A stretch of 64,000 nucleotides of DNA from Saccharothrix sp. NRRL B-16348 (GCF_001280085.1 NZ_LGED01000196.1:124001-188000), one strand, 5' to 3'; positions 25,905-35,222 are shown, numbered from the stretch's first letter. Program-made: numbers and translations. The notes: generated by a model from the letters alone, not told the origin.

Positions 25905-26951
25905 GTGCTGGAACTGGTCGAGGAACTGACGGCGTGGCGACGTGCTGGACGCCGTTTCGCGGTGGCCACCGTGGTGTCGGTGAGCGGCAGCGCGCCACGT
26001 CCACCGGGCGCCGCGCTCGCCGTGGACGACACGGGGGAGGTGGTGGGCACCGTCTCCGGCGGCTGCGTCGAAGGAGCGGTCTACGAGCTGTGCCGCGAGG
26101 CGCTGGACACCGGCGAACCGGGGGTGCACCGGTTCGGCTGGTCCGACGAGTCCGCCTTCGCCGTGGGACTGACCTGCGGCGGGGCGATCGAGGTGTTCGT
26201 CCACCCGATGCCACCGCTGCCCGATCCGGCCCACCACGTCGTCCTCGCCCGGGTCCTCACCGGCCCACCGGGGACGCCGGGCCGGACGTTGACCGCCCGC
26301 GACGGCGTCGTCTCGGGAACCCTCGGCGACCCGGCGCTGGACGCCGAGGTCACGGCGTCCCGGACGACGCGGGTCGTCCGCGCCACCGATCGGGCGACCG
26401 GGGCGTCCGTCGAGGTCATGGTCGAGGTCGCCGCACCGCGACCGCGCCTGCTGGTGTTCGGCGCGCTCGACTTCGCCGCCGCCCTCAGCGACGTGGGGAA
26501 CCTGCTCGGCTACCGGGTCACCGTCTGCGACCCGCGGCCGGTGTTCGCCACCGACCGCCGCTTCCCGTCCGCGGAGGTGGTGGTGGACTGGCCGCACCGC
26601 TACCTGGAACGCGCGGAGGTCGACGAGCGCACGGCCGTGTGCGTGCTCACCCACGACCCGAAGTTCGACATCCCGGTGCTGACCGCGGCGCTGCGGATGC
26701 CGTTGGCCTACGTGGGCGCGATGGGATCTCGTCGCACCCACGAGGAACGCGCCCGGCTGCTGGTGGAAGCCGGCGTGAGCCCGGACCAGCTGGCCCGCCT
26801 GCGGTCACCGCTCGGGCTCGACCTGGGCGCCCGCACACCCGAGGAGACCGCCCTGTCCATCGCCGCCGAGATCGTCGCCCACCGCAACCGGGCGACGGGA
26901 CTCCCGCTGACCGACCTCACCGGACCGATCCACGCCCGCCTCGTGTCCTGA
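25905..26951 (+). CDS. XdhC-family molybdenum cofactor maturation protein (PaoD-like)
   Basis: A 348-residue cytoplasmic chaperone. The N-terminal XdhC domain shows GSAPRPPGAALAV and GTVSGGCVEGAVYE; the C-terminal Rossmann domain shows LLVFGALDFAAAL and AYVGAMGSRRTHEER. Such proteins bind the molybdenum cofactor and load it, with its equatorial ligand, into the catalytic subunit before export. GAGGAG precedes GTG 25905, 12 bases after the catalytic subunit. It converges with the LacI gene only 8 bases away. Confidence 0.92.
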   Translation: MLELVEELTAWRRAGRRFAVATVVSVSGSAPRPPGAALAVDDTGEVVGTVSGGCVEGAVYELCREALDTGEPGVHRFGWSDESAFAVGLTCGGAIEVFVHPMPPLPDPAHHVVLARVLTGPPGTPGRTLTARDGVVSGTLGDPALDAEVTASRTTRVVRATDRATGASVEVMVEVAAPRPRLLVFGALDFAAALSDVGNLLGYRVTVCDPRPVFATDRRFPSAEVVVDWPHRYLERAEVDERTAVCVLTHDPKFDIPVLTAALRMPLAYVGAMGSRRTHEERARLLVEAGVSPDQLARLRSPLGLDLGARTPEETALSIAAEIVAHRNRATGLPLTDLTGPIHARLVS

Positions 26952-26959
26952 CGGGCGGA

Positions 26960-27982
26960 TCAGGCGCTGCCGCCGCGGACCAGTTCGGTGGGGACGAGCA
27001 GGCCGGGTCCGCCGTCCGGGCCGTGCTCGACCTGGCGGACGCACCGGGCGACGAGCTCGCGGGAGATCCGCTCGACCGGGATGCGCGCGCCGGTGAGCGT
27101 CGGCTCGGTCATCAGGCCCACCGCGCCGCCGTCGAACCCGGTGACGGCGACGTCCGTGCCGACCTTCAACCCGAGGGAGTGGGCCACGTTCACGACCACC
27201 GCGCCGACCGCGTCACTGCTCGTCACGATCGCGTCCGGGGGGTTCCGGCCGGTGAGCAGTTGGCGGGCCCGGCGGCGGATGCCCTGGTCGGAACCGCGGT
27301 AGACCGAGGTCTTGGGCACCCGGAGGCCGTGACCGGCCAGGCTTTCCGCGAACCCCTCCAGGCGTTCGGCCTTCCAGTACTGGTCGCCGTCGGACCCGAG
27401 GTAGGCGAACCGCCGGTGCCCGTCGGCGACCAGCACGTCCACCACGGCGCGCATGCCGGCGACGTTGTCCACGTCCACCCAGTGCTGCGGCAGGTCGGGC
27501 GCGAGCCTGCCGAAGCAGGCGAACGGGACGCCGTTGTCGGCGAGGAACCGCGCGCGTTCGTCGTCGACCCGGGACTCGGACAGCACCACCGCGTCCACGG
27601 TGCGCCGCGCCACGAGGTCCTCGAACACGCCGAGCGGGTCGCCGTGGCGGTGGGTGAAGACCAGCACCTGGTGGTCGGCGTCGGCGGCGGCCTTCACCAG
27701 CGACTGGAGGAAGTGCAGGGTGAAGCCCTGCACCAGGTCCAACTGCTCGCCGAAGATGTGGTAGCCGATCTGCATCGTGCGCCGGGACCGCAACGTCTGC
27801 GCCGCCCGGTTCGGCTGGTACCCCAGCGACTGCATCGCCGCGGTGACCTTCTCGTACGTCAGCTCCGAGTAGTACTCGGAGTGGCCGTTGAGGACGTTCG
27901 ACACGGTCTGCCGGGACACCCCGGCCGCCGCCGCCACGTCGACGATGCCGACCCGTCGGCGCGCCTGATCCGCTCCACCCAT
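26960..27982 (-). CDS. LacI-family transcriptional regulator
   Basis: A 340-residue sugar-responsive repressor. The DNA-binding head is VGIVDVAAAAGVSRQTVSNV near residues 12-31, with the hinge YQPNRAAQTLRSRRT. A periplasmic-binding-protein-like effector domain follows (DAVVLSESRVDD, AYLGSDGDQYW, VTGFDGGAVGLM). ATG 27982 has GGAGG at good spacing; GTG 27988 is an alternative. No obvious target operon is adjacent. The sugar ABC system far upstream or an off-window gene could be its target. Confidence 0.9.
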   Translation of the reverse strand: MGGADQARRRVGIVDVAAAAGVSRQTVSNVLNGHSEYYSELTYEKVTAAMQSLGYQPNRAAQTLRSRRTMQIGYHIFGEQLDLVQGFTLHFLQSLVKAAADADHQVLVFTHRHGDPLGVFEDLVARRTVDAVVLSESRVDDERARFLADNGVPFACFGRLAPDLPQHWVDVDNVAGMRAVVDVLVADGHRRFAYLGSDGDQYWKAERLEGFAESLAGHGLRVPKTSVYRGSDQGIRRRARQLLTGRNPPDAIVTSSDAVGAVVVNVAHSLGLKVGTDVAVTGFDGGAVGLMTEPTLTGARIPVERISRELVARCVRQVEHGPDGGPGLLVPTELVRGGSA

Positions 27983-28136
27983 CGACACCTCCCGACCGCT
28001 CGACGATGGCCGGTCAGCGTACCAACGCGTGGCATGGTCGATGCCGTCGGCTCGTCGCCCGTGGTGCCACGCACGCGTCCACTTCTGATTGGCCTGCCCG
28101 TTGCACGTCCAGAGGATCAGCGGTGTGCGCTGCCTG

Positions 28137-28634
28137 TCAGAAGCTGCGTGTGAGGGCTCCGGTGATGGTCCTGGCCTCGATCCGGTGGTACGGCGTGGCA
28201 TCGGGCGGCAAGGCGTCCCGGGCGATCACCCATTCGTCGCCCGACGAGGAGACGGCCAGGTCACCGGTGTCGAACCGCAAGAGGACGCCACCGACCAACG
28301 GCTCCGTGGAGTACCCCCGGATCAGGGCGGCGTCGCGCAGGCGGGACCCGACGAACCCGGCGAGCAGGCTCGGCTCCCGGGCGGGACCGACCCTGCCCTC
28401 GCCGTGCTCACCCATGTCGTAGGAGGGGCGTGGCGCGGCTTCCGCCAGGAGAAGCAGCTCACCGCAACCGCTGAACTCCACCACGGGGTTGCCGGCGAAG
28501 TGCAACCAGAACACCGTCAGCCCGGTCGGCCGGCCCTGGTGCCAGTGCCACTCCTCGGTCACCGACGCCAGCACCACGCCAAGCCGTGCCCGCAACAGCC
28601 CCGTGGCCCGCGTGCCGTCGTCGGGAACGATCAT
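28137..28634 (-). CDS. Hypothetical protein
   Basis: A 165-residue protein, not recognised. It has no signal peptide, membrane helix or clear motif. Features include a Trp/His-rich EEWHWHQGRPTGLTVFWLHF near residue 27 and an alternating hydrophobic pattern suggesting a mostly beta fold. It stands alone between the LacI and MFS genes, with ATG 28634 as start. It also could be two-domain, but nothing visible separates parts. Confidence 0.6.
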   Translation of the reverse strand: MIVPDDGTRATGLLRARLGVVLASVTEEWHWHQGRPTGLTVFWLHFAGNPVVEFSGCGELLLLAEAAPRPSYDMGEHGEGRVGPAREPSLLAGFVGSRLRDAALIRGYSTEPLVGGVLLRFDTGDLAVSSSGDEWVIARDALPPDATPYHRIEARTITGALTRSF

Positions 28635-28707
28635 CGGTCGAGCGTACGAGGCAGGCAGCCCGCACCGCGACCGACATTCCCCCGAGCGCGCCTCCCCACC
28701 AGACCCC

Positions 28708-29856
28708 TCAACGTGACAGCGGCGCCCGCGCCCGGAAGTCCGCGACGGCGGCCGTGAGGAACAGGGCGGTGACGGCGGCCAGGGCGAGCATCAGGCCGTC
28801 CGGCGGCAGCAGGTTCAGGGCGGCGCTGCCGATCAGCGGGCCGACGAGGCTGCCCAGTGCCCACAGCACGGTGGCGCCGGCGTTCGCGTCGACCAACTCG
28901 TCGTCGGTGAAGTCCTGGCCGATGCGCACCAACCCGAGCGTGTAGACGCCACCCGCCGCGGCGCCCAGCACCACCAGCGCGGGCCACATCAACACCGACA
29001 CGCCCAGCAGCACGGGCATGCCCAACGCCAGCAGCAGCACGACCACGGCGCACCCGAGGTGCAGTCGGCGGCGGTCGACGTGGTCGGCCCACCAGCCCAG
29101 CGGCACCTGCAGCAGGGCGTCGCCGGCGAACACCGCGCCGACCATGAGCACGGCGATCGCCTCGGTGTGCCCGTGCGCGATGCCGTACAGCGGCAGCAAC
29201 GCCAGCACCGCGCTGTCGAAGAACGAGAACATCAGCACCGCGAGCGCGATGGTCGGCGCCGACCGCGCGAACCTCAAGGACGCGATCGGCTTCCCGGCCT
29301 TGAACCCGTCGATCTCGCACGAGCTGACGACCAGCAGGGCGATCCCGGGCACGTGGGTGAGCACGGCGACCACCAGCGACCACTGGGCGGCGGAGCCGAA
29401 CAGGGCCAGCAACCCCGGGCCGGACACCTGGCACAGCGTGAACACCGAGGTGTAGACGGCGATCCAGCGGCCCCGGGTGGCCTCCGCGGTGATGGCGTTG
29501 ATCCACGTCTCGCCCAGCACGAGCAGCAGCCCGGCGAACACGCCAACGGCGAACCGGAGCACCAGCAGCACCGGGACGCTGCCGGTCACCGCGAGCAGCC
29601 CCGTGCTGACCGCCGAACCGGCCATCCCGACGACCAGCAGCGGCTTGATCCGCCACCGCCACGTCAACGGGCCGAGGCACAGCACGGCGGCGAGGATGCC
29701 CACGGCGGGCAGCGCGGCTGCCGCGCCGATCAGCGCGGCCGCCGCGCCACCACCGCTGAGCCGCAACGACACGAGCGGCACGGTCAGGCCGGTGACCAGA
29801 CCGACCACGGCGACGGTGCAGATCGCGGCGACGGGCTCCCAGCGCCTGCTCAGCAC
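28708..29856 (-). CDS. MFS transporter (12-helix drug/metabolite exporter type)
   Basis: A 382-residue major facilitator with about 12 hydrophobic helices. It has the loop VPLGWWADHVDRRRLHLG (family motif A variant, about residue 249) and TWINAITAEATRGRWIAVY near residue 113. GTG 29856 was chosen because it overlaps the stop of the upstream ALDH-like gene. It is the last gene of the LysRS-ALDH-MFS operon and would export its product or take in a substrate. Confidence 0.88.
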   Translation of the reverse strand: MLSRRWEPVAAICTVAVVGLVTGLTVPLVSLRLSGGGAAAALIGAAAALPAVGILAAVLCLGPLTWRWRIKPLLVVGMAGSAVSTGLLAVTGSVPVLLVLRFAVGVFAGLLLVLGETWINAITAEATRGRWIAVYTSVFTLCQVSGPGLLALFGSAAQWSLVVAVLTHVPGIALLVVSSCEIDGFKAGKPIASLRFARSAPTIALAVLMFSFFDSAVLALLPLYGIAHGHTEAIAVLMVGAVFAGDALLQVPLGWWADHVDRRRLHLGCAVVVLLLALGMPVLLGVSVLMWPALVVLGAAAGGVYTLGLVRIGQDFTDDELVDANAGATVLWALGSLVGPLIGSAALNLLPPDGLMLALAAVTALFLTAAVADFRARAPLSR

Positions 29857-31097
29857 GGACTGCCCCGCCGTGCGACCAGGTGCCGGTGGATGTCGCGCTG
29901 CGGCAGGGTCGCGCCCGGCACCCGGACGCCGTCCACGTACAGGCAGGACGCCGCCGGCCCCTGCCCGCCGTACGGGAGGTACCCGCGCTCCGTCAGGTGC
30001 AGGTCGGTGTCCCACAGGATCGAGTCCGCGTCGTGCGACGGCGTGTCGAGCAGCGACTTCACGTAGGGGCTGTCGCCGAACACCGAGACGTACATGGCGT
30101 TGGCGGCGTACCGCTGGTCCTCGAAGTACCGGCGCAGGTCCGCGTCGTCGTCGTAGGGCTGGAGGAAGAACACCGGCGCGAAGAACTCGCGGAAGTTGCC
30201 GCCCAGCGCCAGGTCCTTCTCGAACACCGTGGGTCTGATCATCCCGCTGGCCGGGTTGACCTCGCCGCCGTAGACCCAGAACCCGCGGTCGTCGCGGAAC
30301 CTGCGGACCATCTTCACGGCGTGGTCGGGGTCGGTGTTCGGCCCCACCACGTTGGCCGGGTCGGCGTACGGGCCGACGCGGGGCTCCACTTCCCGCAGCC
30401 GCGCCAGCAACGCCTCGCGGAACTCCACGAGCCGTTCGCGGTGGACCAGGATCGCGTTCGGGCCGGCGCAGTCCTGCCCCTGGTTGTACAGCACGACCCG
30501 CAGCGCGCTCGCGATGGCCGTTTCGACGTCGGCGGTCTCGGTGACGACGAGCGGGTTGTGGCCGGAACCGTTGAGGATGAACAGGGTTCGCCGCGGGAAC
30601 GACCGGCGGACCTTCGCCGCGTTCTCCGGTGTGCCGGTGAACACGACCGCGTCCGTGCGGTGCGCCCGTTCCGCGACGAACTCCTCCTTGTCGTCGTAGG
30701 ACACGTGCAGTTCCGGGAACCGGGCGGACAGGTCGAGCACCTCGGCCAACGCCCGGTAGTGCGGGTGCATGGCCGTCGGCGGGCGCAGCGCGGTGTCCTC
30801 GGCCATGAACGACGGCACGACGCCGAAGCACACGGTGGCGTAGAGCGGCTGGTTCAGCGGCAGGAACGTGGTCACCCCACCGACCTTCTCGCGGAAGTGC
30901 TCCCGGTTGAGGTGCAGGTTCTCCAGCAGGTCGACGGACCGCTCGACCTCGTCGACCGCCACGTTCGCGCACTGGTAGCCGGACAGGCCGCGCACGATCT
31001 CCGGGGTGCGCTCGCGCAAGGTCGCGGCGAAGGCACGTGCCCGGTCCCGCACCGCGGGGAAGTCGACCAGGGCCGAGCGGACTGCGGAGCGGGTCAC
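29850..31097 (-). CDS. Aldehyde-dehydrogenase-superfamily protein, atypical
   Basis: A 415-residue ALDH-fold protein, shorter than the usual 480. The catalytic cysteine is seen in YNQGQDCAGPNAI near residue 209. The usual general-base segment (ELGG) is replaced by LNGSGHNPLVV near residue 177, so the catalytic glutamate is missing. NAD-fold features such as VFTGTPENAAKV are kept. Loss of this glutamate occurs in ALDH relatives that handle acyl thioesters rather than hydrolyse to acids. GTG 31097 overlaps the stop of the aminoacyl-tRNA synthetase gene. Possible roles are reduction or acyl transfer of an activated amino acid (inference). Confidence 0.78.
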   Translation of the reverse strand: MTRSAVRSALVDFPAVRDRARAFAATLRERTPEIVRGLSGYQCANVAVDEVERSVDLLENLHLNREHFREKVGGVTTFLPLNQPLYATVCFGVVPSFMAEDTALRPPTAMHPHYRALAEVLDLSARFPELHVSYDDKEEFVAERAHRTDAVVFTGTPENAAKVRRSFPRRTLFILNGSGHNPLVVTETADVETAIASALRVVLYNQGQDCAGPNAILVHRERLVEFREALLARLREVEPRVGPYADPANVVGPNTDPDHAVKMVRRFRDDRGFWVYGGEVNPASGMIRPTVFEKDLALGGNFREFFAPVFFLQPYDDDADLRRYFEDQRYAANAMYVSVFGDSPYVKSLLDTPSHDADSILWDTDLHLTERGYLPYGGQGPAASCLYVDGVRVPGATLPQRDIHRHLVARRGSPC

Positions 31098-32719
31098 GAC
31101 GAACCACCTTCGGAGCGGACGGACGGGGGAGCGGTGCGGGACAGCGCGTCCCGGACCAGGGCGAGCGAGCGCCGCGACCCGGTGATCCGCAGCCAGGTGG
31201 CCAGCCGCGGGCCCCGCGGCCGGCCCAGCAGGGCCAGGTACAGCACGCGGTACGCGCCGGGATCGCCTTCGAGCGCCTTGTGCAGCAGGACGCCGGGATC
31301 GGCGTGCGGCGCCGACGCCAGCGCGTACGCCAGGCGGCGGAGCACGGTGGTCGCGGCCGCGTCGAGGTCGACCGGCTCGGGCGCCGGTCGGGCGCGCTCG
31401 TGGAAGCGCCACGCCCGCGCCACCAGTTCCGGGTCCGGACGGCGGTCCGGCGGGAAGACCCGCTCGACGAACGCCACCGCGCCGGCGTGGTCGAGCGGCG
31501 CGCAGGCGGCCAGGAGCCGCACCACGGAGCCGAACCGCGGTCCGCGCGGCGGTGTCGTCGCGCCGATCCGCCGCAGCCGCAGCCGGGCGCCCGCCCCGCG
31601 GCGCGGTTCGCGGGCGGCACGCGTCTCGTGGTGCACCGCGTCGTTGATCCGCGGCACGGACGCCAGGTCGAACCGGCGGGGTCGGCGGGGCCTGCCGTAG
31701 AGCAGCAGCCGCAGACCGTCGCGGGTGAGGCAGTCGAGCGCGTCGTCGAGGGCGAAGCCGTTGCCGACGCTCTTCGAGATCTTCCGGCCCCGTTCGTCGA
31801 CGAACAGCCCGTACTCGAAGAGGACCGGCGGTTCCCGGCGCAGCCGTGCGAACACCTGCCGGACGACCCGGGCCGAGTCCGCCAGGTCCTGCCCGTGCAT
31901 CTCGTAGGCGACGTCGCCGCTGAGCAGGCGCAGCGCCCAGTCGGCCTTCCACTGGAACTTGCACCCGCCGCCGAGCGCGGACACGGTCACGGGCTCGCCG
32001 ATCGGCTCGTCCGCGTAGTACTCGTGCGGTTCGAGGCCGTAGTCCAAGCCGGGGCGTTGGATGATCACGTCCTTCGGGATCTCGTAGGTGAGGGTGCCCC
32101 GCCCGGGATCGACGGCGAGCACGCGCGTGTGCTCGATCACCCGGCCGGTGGTCGGCGACAGCGGCATCAGGATGCTGTACGACTTCCGCCTCAAGGCTCC
32201 CACCGAACGGCCGACGAGGGCGTTGACTCCCGCGAAGTCCGCGAGGAAGGCGCGGATGGTCGAATCGTGGTGGCCCGCCCGGTAGAGGTCGGAGCTGCGG
32301 ACGACCTCGCAGTCGACCTCCACCAGGTCGAGCACCCGGCGCAGCCGGTCCACCATGCCCTCGGCGAGGCTGGGCGCCTGGTCCCACGGGTCCGGCACCC
32401 GGTGCAGCGGCATGCCGAGATGAGCCGCCAACGCGCGGTGGGCCGGGACGTTGTCCGGCACCTTGCGCAAGGCGTCCAGGTCGTCGGCGACCACGACGAG
32501 CCGGGTGCCCCGCCCGGTGGCCTCCTCGAACGCCCGCCGGACGAAGGACGTGCGGACGACTTCGCTCACCGTGCCGATGTGCGGGATGCCGGACGGTCCG
32601 AAACCGGCGCCGAACACCACCGGCCCGGCATCCTGCCCGCGTCGTTCGAGCAGCGCGGTGATCCGCCCTGACTCGACCGCGCACCAGTCGTGGGCGACGC
32701 GGTCCAGCCGAACTGACAT
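31094..32719 (-). CDS. lysK: Class I lysyl-tRNA synthetase homologue
   Basis: A 541-residue class I aminoacyl-tRNA synthetase. The HIGH-equivalent is PSGIPHIGTVSE near residue 38, and the KMSKS-equivalent is RKISKSVGNGF near residue 310. GGGCKFQWKADWALRLL near residue 247 and YEMHGQDL are typical of LysRS1, and the helical anticodon domain follows. Many actinomycetes have LysRS1 beside the class II enzyme. Here it is coupled to an ALDH-like protein and an exporter, which is not a housekeeping context. It may charge tRNA for a pathway, give resistance to a lysine-mimicking toxin, or activate an amino acid. ATG 32719 follows GGGGAGAG. Confidence 0.85.
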   Translation of the reverse strand: MSVRLDRVAHDWCAVESGRITALLERRGQDAGPVVFGAGFGPSGIPHIGTVSEVVRTSFVRRAFEEATGRGTRLVVVADDLDALRKVPDNVPAHRALAAHLGMPLHRVPDPWDQAPSLAEGMVDRLRRVLDLVEVDCEVVRSSDLYRAGHHDSTIRAFLADFAGVNALVGRSVGALRRKSYSILMPLSPTTGRVIEHTRVLAVDPGRGTLTYEIPKDVIIQRPGLDYGLEPHEYYADEPIGEPVTVSALGGGCKFQWKADWALRLLSGDVAYEMHGQDLADSARVVRQVFARLRREPPVLFEYGLFVDERGRKISKSVGNGFALDDALDCLTRDGLRLLLYGRPRRPRRFDLASVPRINDAVHHETRAAREPRRGAGARLRLRRIGATTPPRGPRFGSVVRLLAACAPLDHAGAVAFVERVFPPDRRPDPELVARAWRFHERARPAPEPVDLDAAATTVLRRLAYALASAPHADPGVLLHKALEGDPGAYRVLYLALLGRPRGPRLATWLRITGSRRSLALVRDALSRTAPPSVRSEGGSS

Positions 32720-32972
32720 GACTCTCCCCAGAGTGGACGGCGGGTGACGGCGCCGGGCGGACATCCGGGCCCGGCCGTCACGTGTCGACGACGGAAGTCT
32801 CGACAACGGCTCTGGACGAGGTCTGGACGGCGAGTGGACAGCTCGACCACCGGAGGCCACCGGCGTCTGGTCCGTTGGGAAACCGCACGACTCCCGGACC
32901 GTTCCTCCGGGGGTTCGGGGTGCCGGTAGTGGGTTTTGGTGCGGCGCATGGCGTAGGAGCCGATCCGGACGA

Positions 32973-34463
32973 TTACGGGAGGTCGAAGGGGGCGGGGGAG
33001 TGGCCTGCCCAGATCTGGCGGGATGCCTGTTCGGGGTAGGGCAGGGTCTTCGACTCGGTGTCCAGGACGCGGGTGAGGTGCCCACCGGGCCGGTGAGCGG
33101 ACCAGCCCGCGTCGCCGGTGGTGATGAAGCGGACCCATGCCTCCCGGAGTTCGCGGGAGAGCGCGACGGCCTCGGGAGTGGGCTCCTCGCCGATGAGCTG
33201 GGTGCCGACGGGGCTGTCCAGCGTGCCGAACGCCAAGGGCACGTCGAGGCTGTGGCAGGCGCCAAGGATGCCGCCGAGGGCCGGGGCGACCCAGCACAGT
33301 TCGAACAGGTACGAGGTGCCGCCGGCTGCGGCGTTCGCCTCGGCCAGCTGCTGTGACGGCATCCGGAAGAGGGCGTCGGAGTACACCGCCTCCACCAGCT
33401 CCTCCGGGCCTGCCTGCGGGAACGCGGCACGGTAGGCCCGCGCGCCGTCCGGCTGCGGGGCGAGCAGTTCCAGGGCCGCGTGGGCGTCCTCCTCGGTGAA
33501 GGTGCCGCGCCGTCCGCTCGTGACGCTGAAGTACCGGAATTCGTCCCGGGTGTGGCCGACGAGCAGTTCGGTCCCGCTCGCGCGCGCGTCGGTCAGCGCG
33601 GGCCAGGGCGTTTCCGGGAGGACCTCGCCGTCGACGACGGGGCACAGCGCGGTGCCGGTCTCCGTGAGGCGTCCCCAGCTCTCCCGGTGCGCGTGGAGGC
33701 CGGCGTTGAAGGAGGTGAGCTCGGCGGCCAGGTGCCACGGGTCGATGTCGCGCAGCGCCTCGGCGGTGGGGGCCGCCGCGCCGAGCCGGTCCGCGAACAC
33801 GGCGGTGACCTGCCGTGCCAGCGCGGGGGTGCTGTGCAGCGCCGGCACCGAATGGGCGATGGCCCGCCGGAACAGGCCGCGCGCGGACTTCATCGTCAGC
33901 AGGGCGGCGACCGAGCCCGCCCCGGCGGACACCCCGCCCACGGTGACCCGGCCGGGGTCGCCTCCGAAGGCGGCGATGTTGCGCTGCACCCACTCCAGCG
34001 CCGCGATCTGGTCGAGGAATCCGCGGTTGGGCGGCACGTCGTCGAGGAACGCGAATCCCTCCGCGCCCACGCGGCAGTTGACGGTCACCACGACGACTCC
34101 CGCCTCGGCCAGCGCTGCGGGGTCGTACATCGGGTCGCTCGACGCCGCCGCGAGGTAGCCGCCCACGGGGAGCCACACCAGCACCGGCAGTCCCGCCGCG
34201 CCGGGATCCGGAGTGCCGACGTTGAGCGTCAGCCAGTCGGTGCCCTGCGGGTGCACGTCGATCGGCAGGGACAGCGGCACCACGGGGCCGAACTCGACCG
34301 CCTGCCTCGTCCCCTCCCAGCGGTGCGGTGGCGCGGGCGCGGCGAAGCGGAGCGCTCCGACCGGGGGCTGGGCGTAAGGGATGCCGCGGAACACCGCGTG
34401 TCCCTGCCGCCGGCGACCCTGCACCACGCCTTCCGCGGTCCGCACCTTCGGCTGTTCGGACAT
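32973..34463 (-). CDS. Type-B carboxylesterase / alpha-beta hydrolase
   Basis: A 496-residue carboxylesterase. It opens with GVVQGRRRQGHAVFRGIPYAQPP (shown in part: FRGIPYAQPPVGALRF), the family signature, and has the oxyanion region LPVGGYL. The nucleophile elbow is VTVGGVSAGAGSVAALL with Ser near residue 187. The acid and His are expected near residues 300 and 400 (GACHSLDVPLAFG holds the likely His). No signal peptide is seen. It diverges from a TetR gene, which is probably its regulator; both share a short AT-rich promoter region. Confidence 0.9.
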   Translation of the reverse strand: MSEQPKVRTAEGVVQGRRRQGHAVFRGIPYAQPPVGALRFAAPAPPHRWEGTRQAVEFGPVVPLSLPIDVHPQGTDWLTLNVGTPDPGAAGLPVLVWLPVGGYLAAASSDPMYDPAALAEAGVVVVTVNCRVGAEGFAFLDDVPPNRGFLDQIAALEWVQRNIAAFGGDPGRVTVGGVSAGAGSVAALLTMKSARGLFRRAIAHSVPALHSTPALARQVTAVFADRLGAAAPTAEALRDIDPWHLAAELTSFNAGLHAHRESWGRLTETGTALCPVVDGEVLPETPWPALTDARASGTELLVGHTRDEFRYFSVTSGRRGTFTEEDAHAALELLAPQPDGARAYRAAFPQAGPEELVEAVYSDALFRMPSQQLAEANAAAGGTSYLFELCWVAPALGGILGACHSLDVPLAFGTLDSPVGTQLIGEEPTPEAVALSRELREAWVRFITTGDAGWSAHRPGGHLTRVLDTESKTLPYPEQASRQIWAGHSPAPFDLP

Positions 34464-34492
34464 GACGATTCCTTCCCTCAAGTGGTCCCAGG

Positions 34493-34532
34493 GGTATAGG
34501 TCAGGTGTATTATGTCAACTGTATTGAAACGG
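34493..34532. promoter_or_regulatory. AT-rich divergent promoter region, carboxylesterase/TetR
   Basis: This stretch is the most AT-rich of the neighbourhood. On the minus strand TTGACA occupies 34518-34513 and TATACC 34498-34493, with a short spacer of 14. TGTATT occurs twice, 13 bases apart (about 34506 and 34519). The region probably holds both promoters and the TetR operator, but exact boxes cannot be assigned. Confidence 0.4.
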
Positions 34533-34559
34533 TTCCGGGGTACGGGGGAAGGGCCGGCG

Positions 34560-35159
34560 ATGCCGAAACAGGTGGATCACCGCGGACGCCGCGAAGCGAT
34601 CGCCCGCGCACTGTGGCGGGTGGTGGAGCAGCGCGGCGTCACGCAGCTGACGATGCGCGTGGTGGCGCAGGAAGCGGGCATGTCACTCGGGCAGCTGCAG
34701 CACTACTTCGCCTCCCGGACCGCCATGCTCACCTTCGCCATGGATTTCGCGTCCGAGCGGACCTCAGTACGCGTACACCAGGGGCTCGAAAAGCTCGGTG
34801 ACCGTCCGCACCCCCGTGACGTGCTGCGACTGACGCTCGCGGAAATGCTCCCCCTGCATGCCGACGCCCGCGCGACCAGCCGGATGAGCGCCGCCTACGT
34901 CCTGGAGGCGCTGCACGACGAGGCCGTGCACGAGCAGGCTCGCCGCGGCCTCGTCCAAGGGCGGGCCCTCGTCGAGCAGGTGGTCCGCCAGGCGATCGCC
35001 GACGGGCACATCGACTCCGGCCGCGACCCGGCGACCGAGACCAACCTGCTCCTCGCCCTCACCGGCTTCACCCCCCTGATCGAACTCGACGTGATCGAGC
35101 CCCAGGACGCGCTCGCCGCGATCGACGTGCAGCTGGACCGGCTGTTCAGGAGTACGTGA
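34560..35159 (+). CDS. TetR-family transcriptional regulator
   Basis: A 199-residue repressor. The DNA-binding helix-turn-helix is MRVVAQEAGMSLGQLQHYFA near residue 33, and the C-terminus is of the TetR_C_6/BetI-like type (LLLALTGFTPLIELDV). ATG 34560 follows GGGGGAAGGG; ATG 34512 is possible but would run through the promoter region. It is divergent from the carboxylesterase gene. Confidence 0.88.
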   Translation: MPKQVDHRGRREAIARALWRVVEQRGVTQLTMRVVAQEAGMSLGQLQHYFASRTAMLTFAMDFASERTSVRVHQGLEKLGDRPHPRDVLRLTLAEMLPLHADARATSRMSAAYVLEALHDEAVHEQARRGLVQGRALVEQVVRQAIADGHIDSGRDPATETNLLLALTGFTPLIELDVIEPQDALAAIDVQLDRLFRST

Positions 35160-35222
35160 TCCGGGTGCGTGATCCGGGTCCGAGGGCGCGTCCCGTTCCT
35201 CCGGGGTTCGGCGATCACGTGC

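Noticed and set aside
31094..32719. Housekeeping lysyl-tRNA synthetase alone
   Set aside because: Possible, but the stop/start coupling to an ALDH-like gene and an exporter makes a purely housekeeping role less likely. It depends on whether another LysRS exists in the genome.
32720..32972. Riboswitch or T-box leader before the LysRS operon
   Set aside because: The 253-base gap has only short inverted repeats and no conserved T-box or lysine-riboswitch elements visible by eye.
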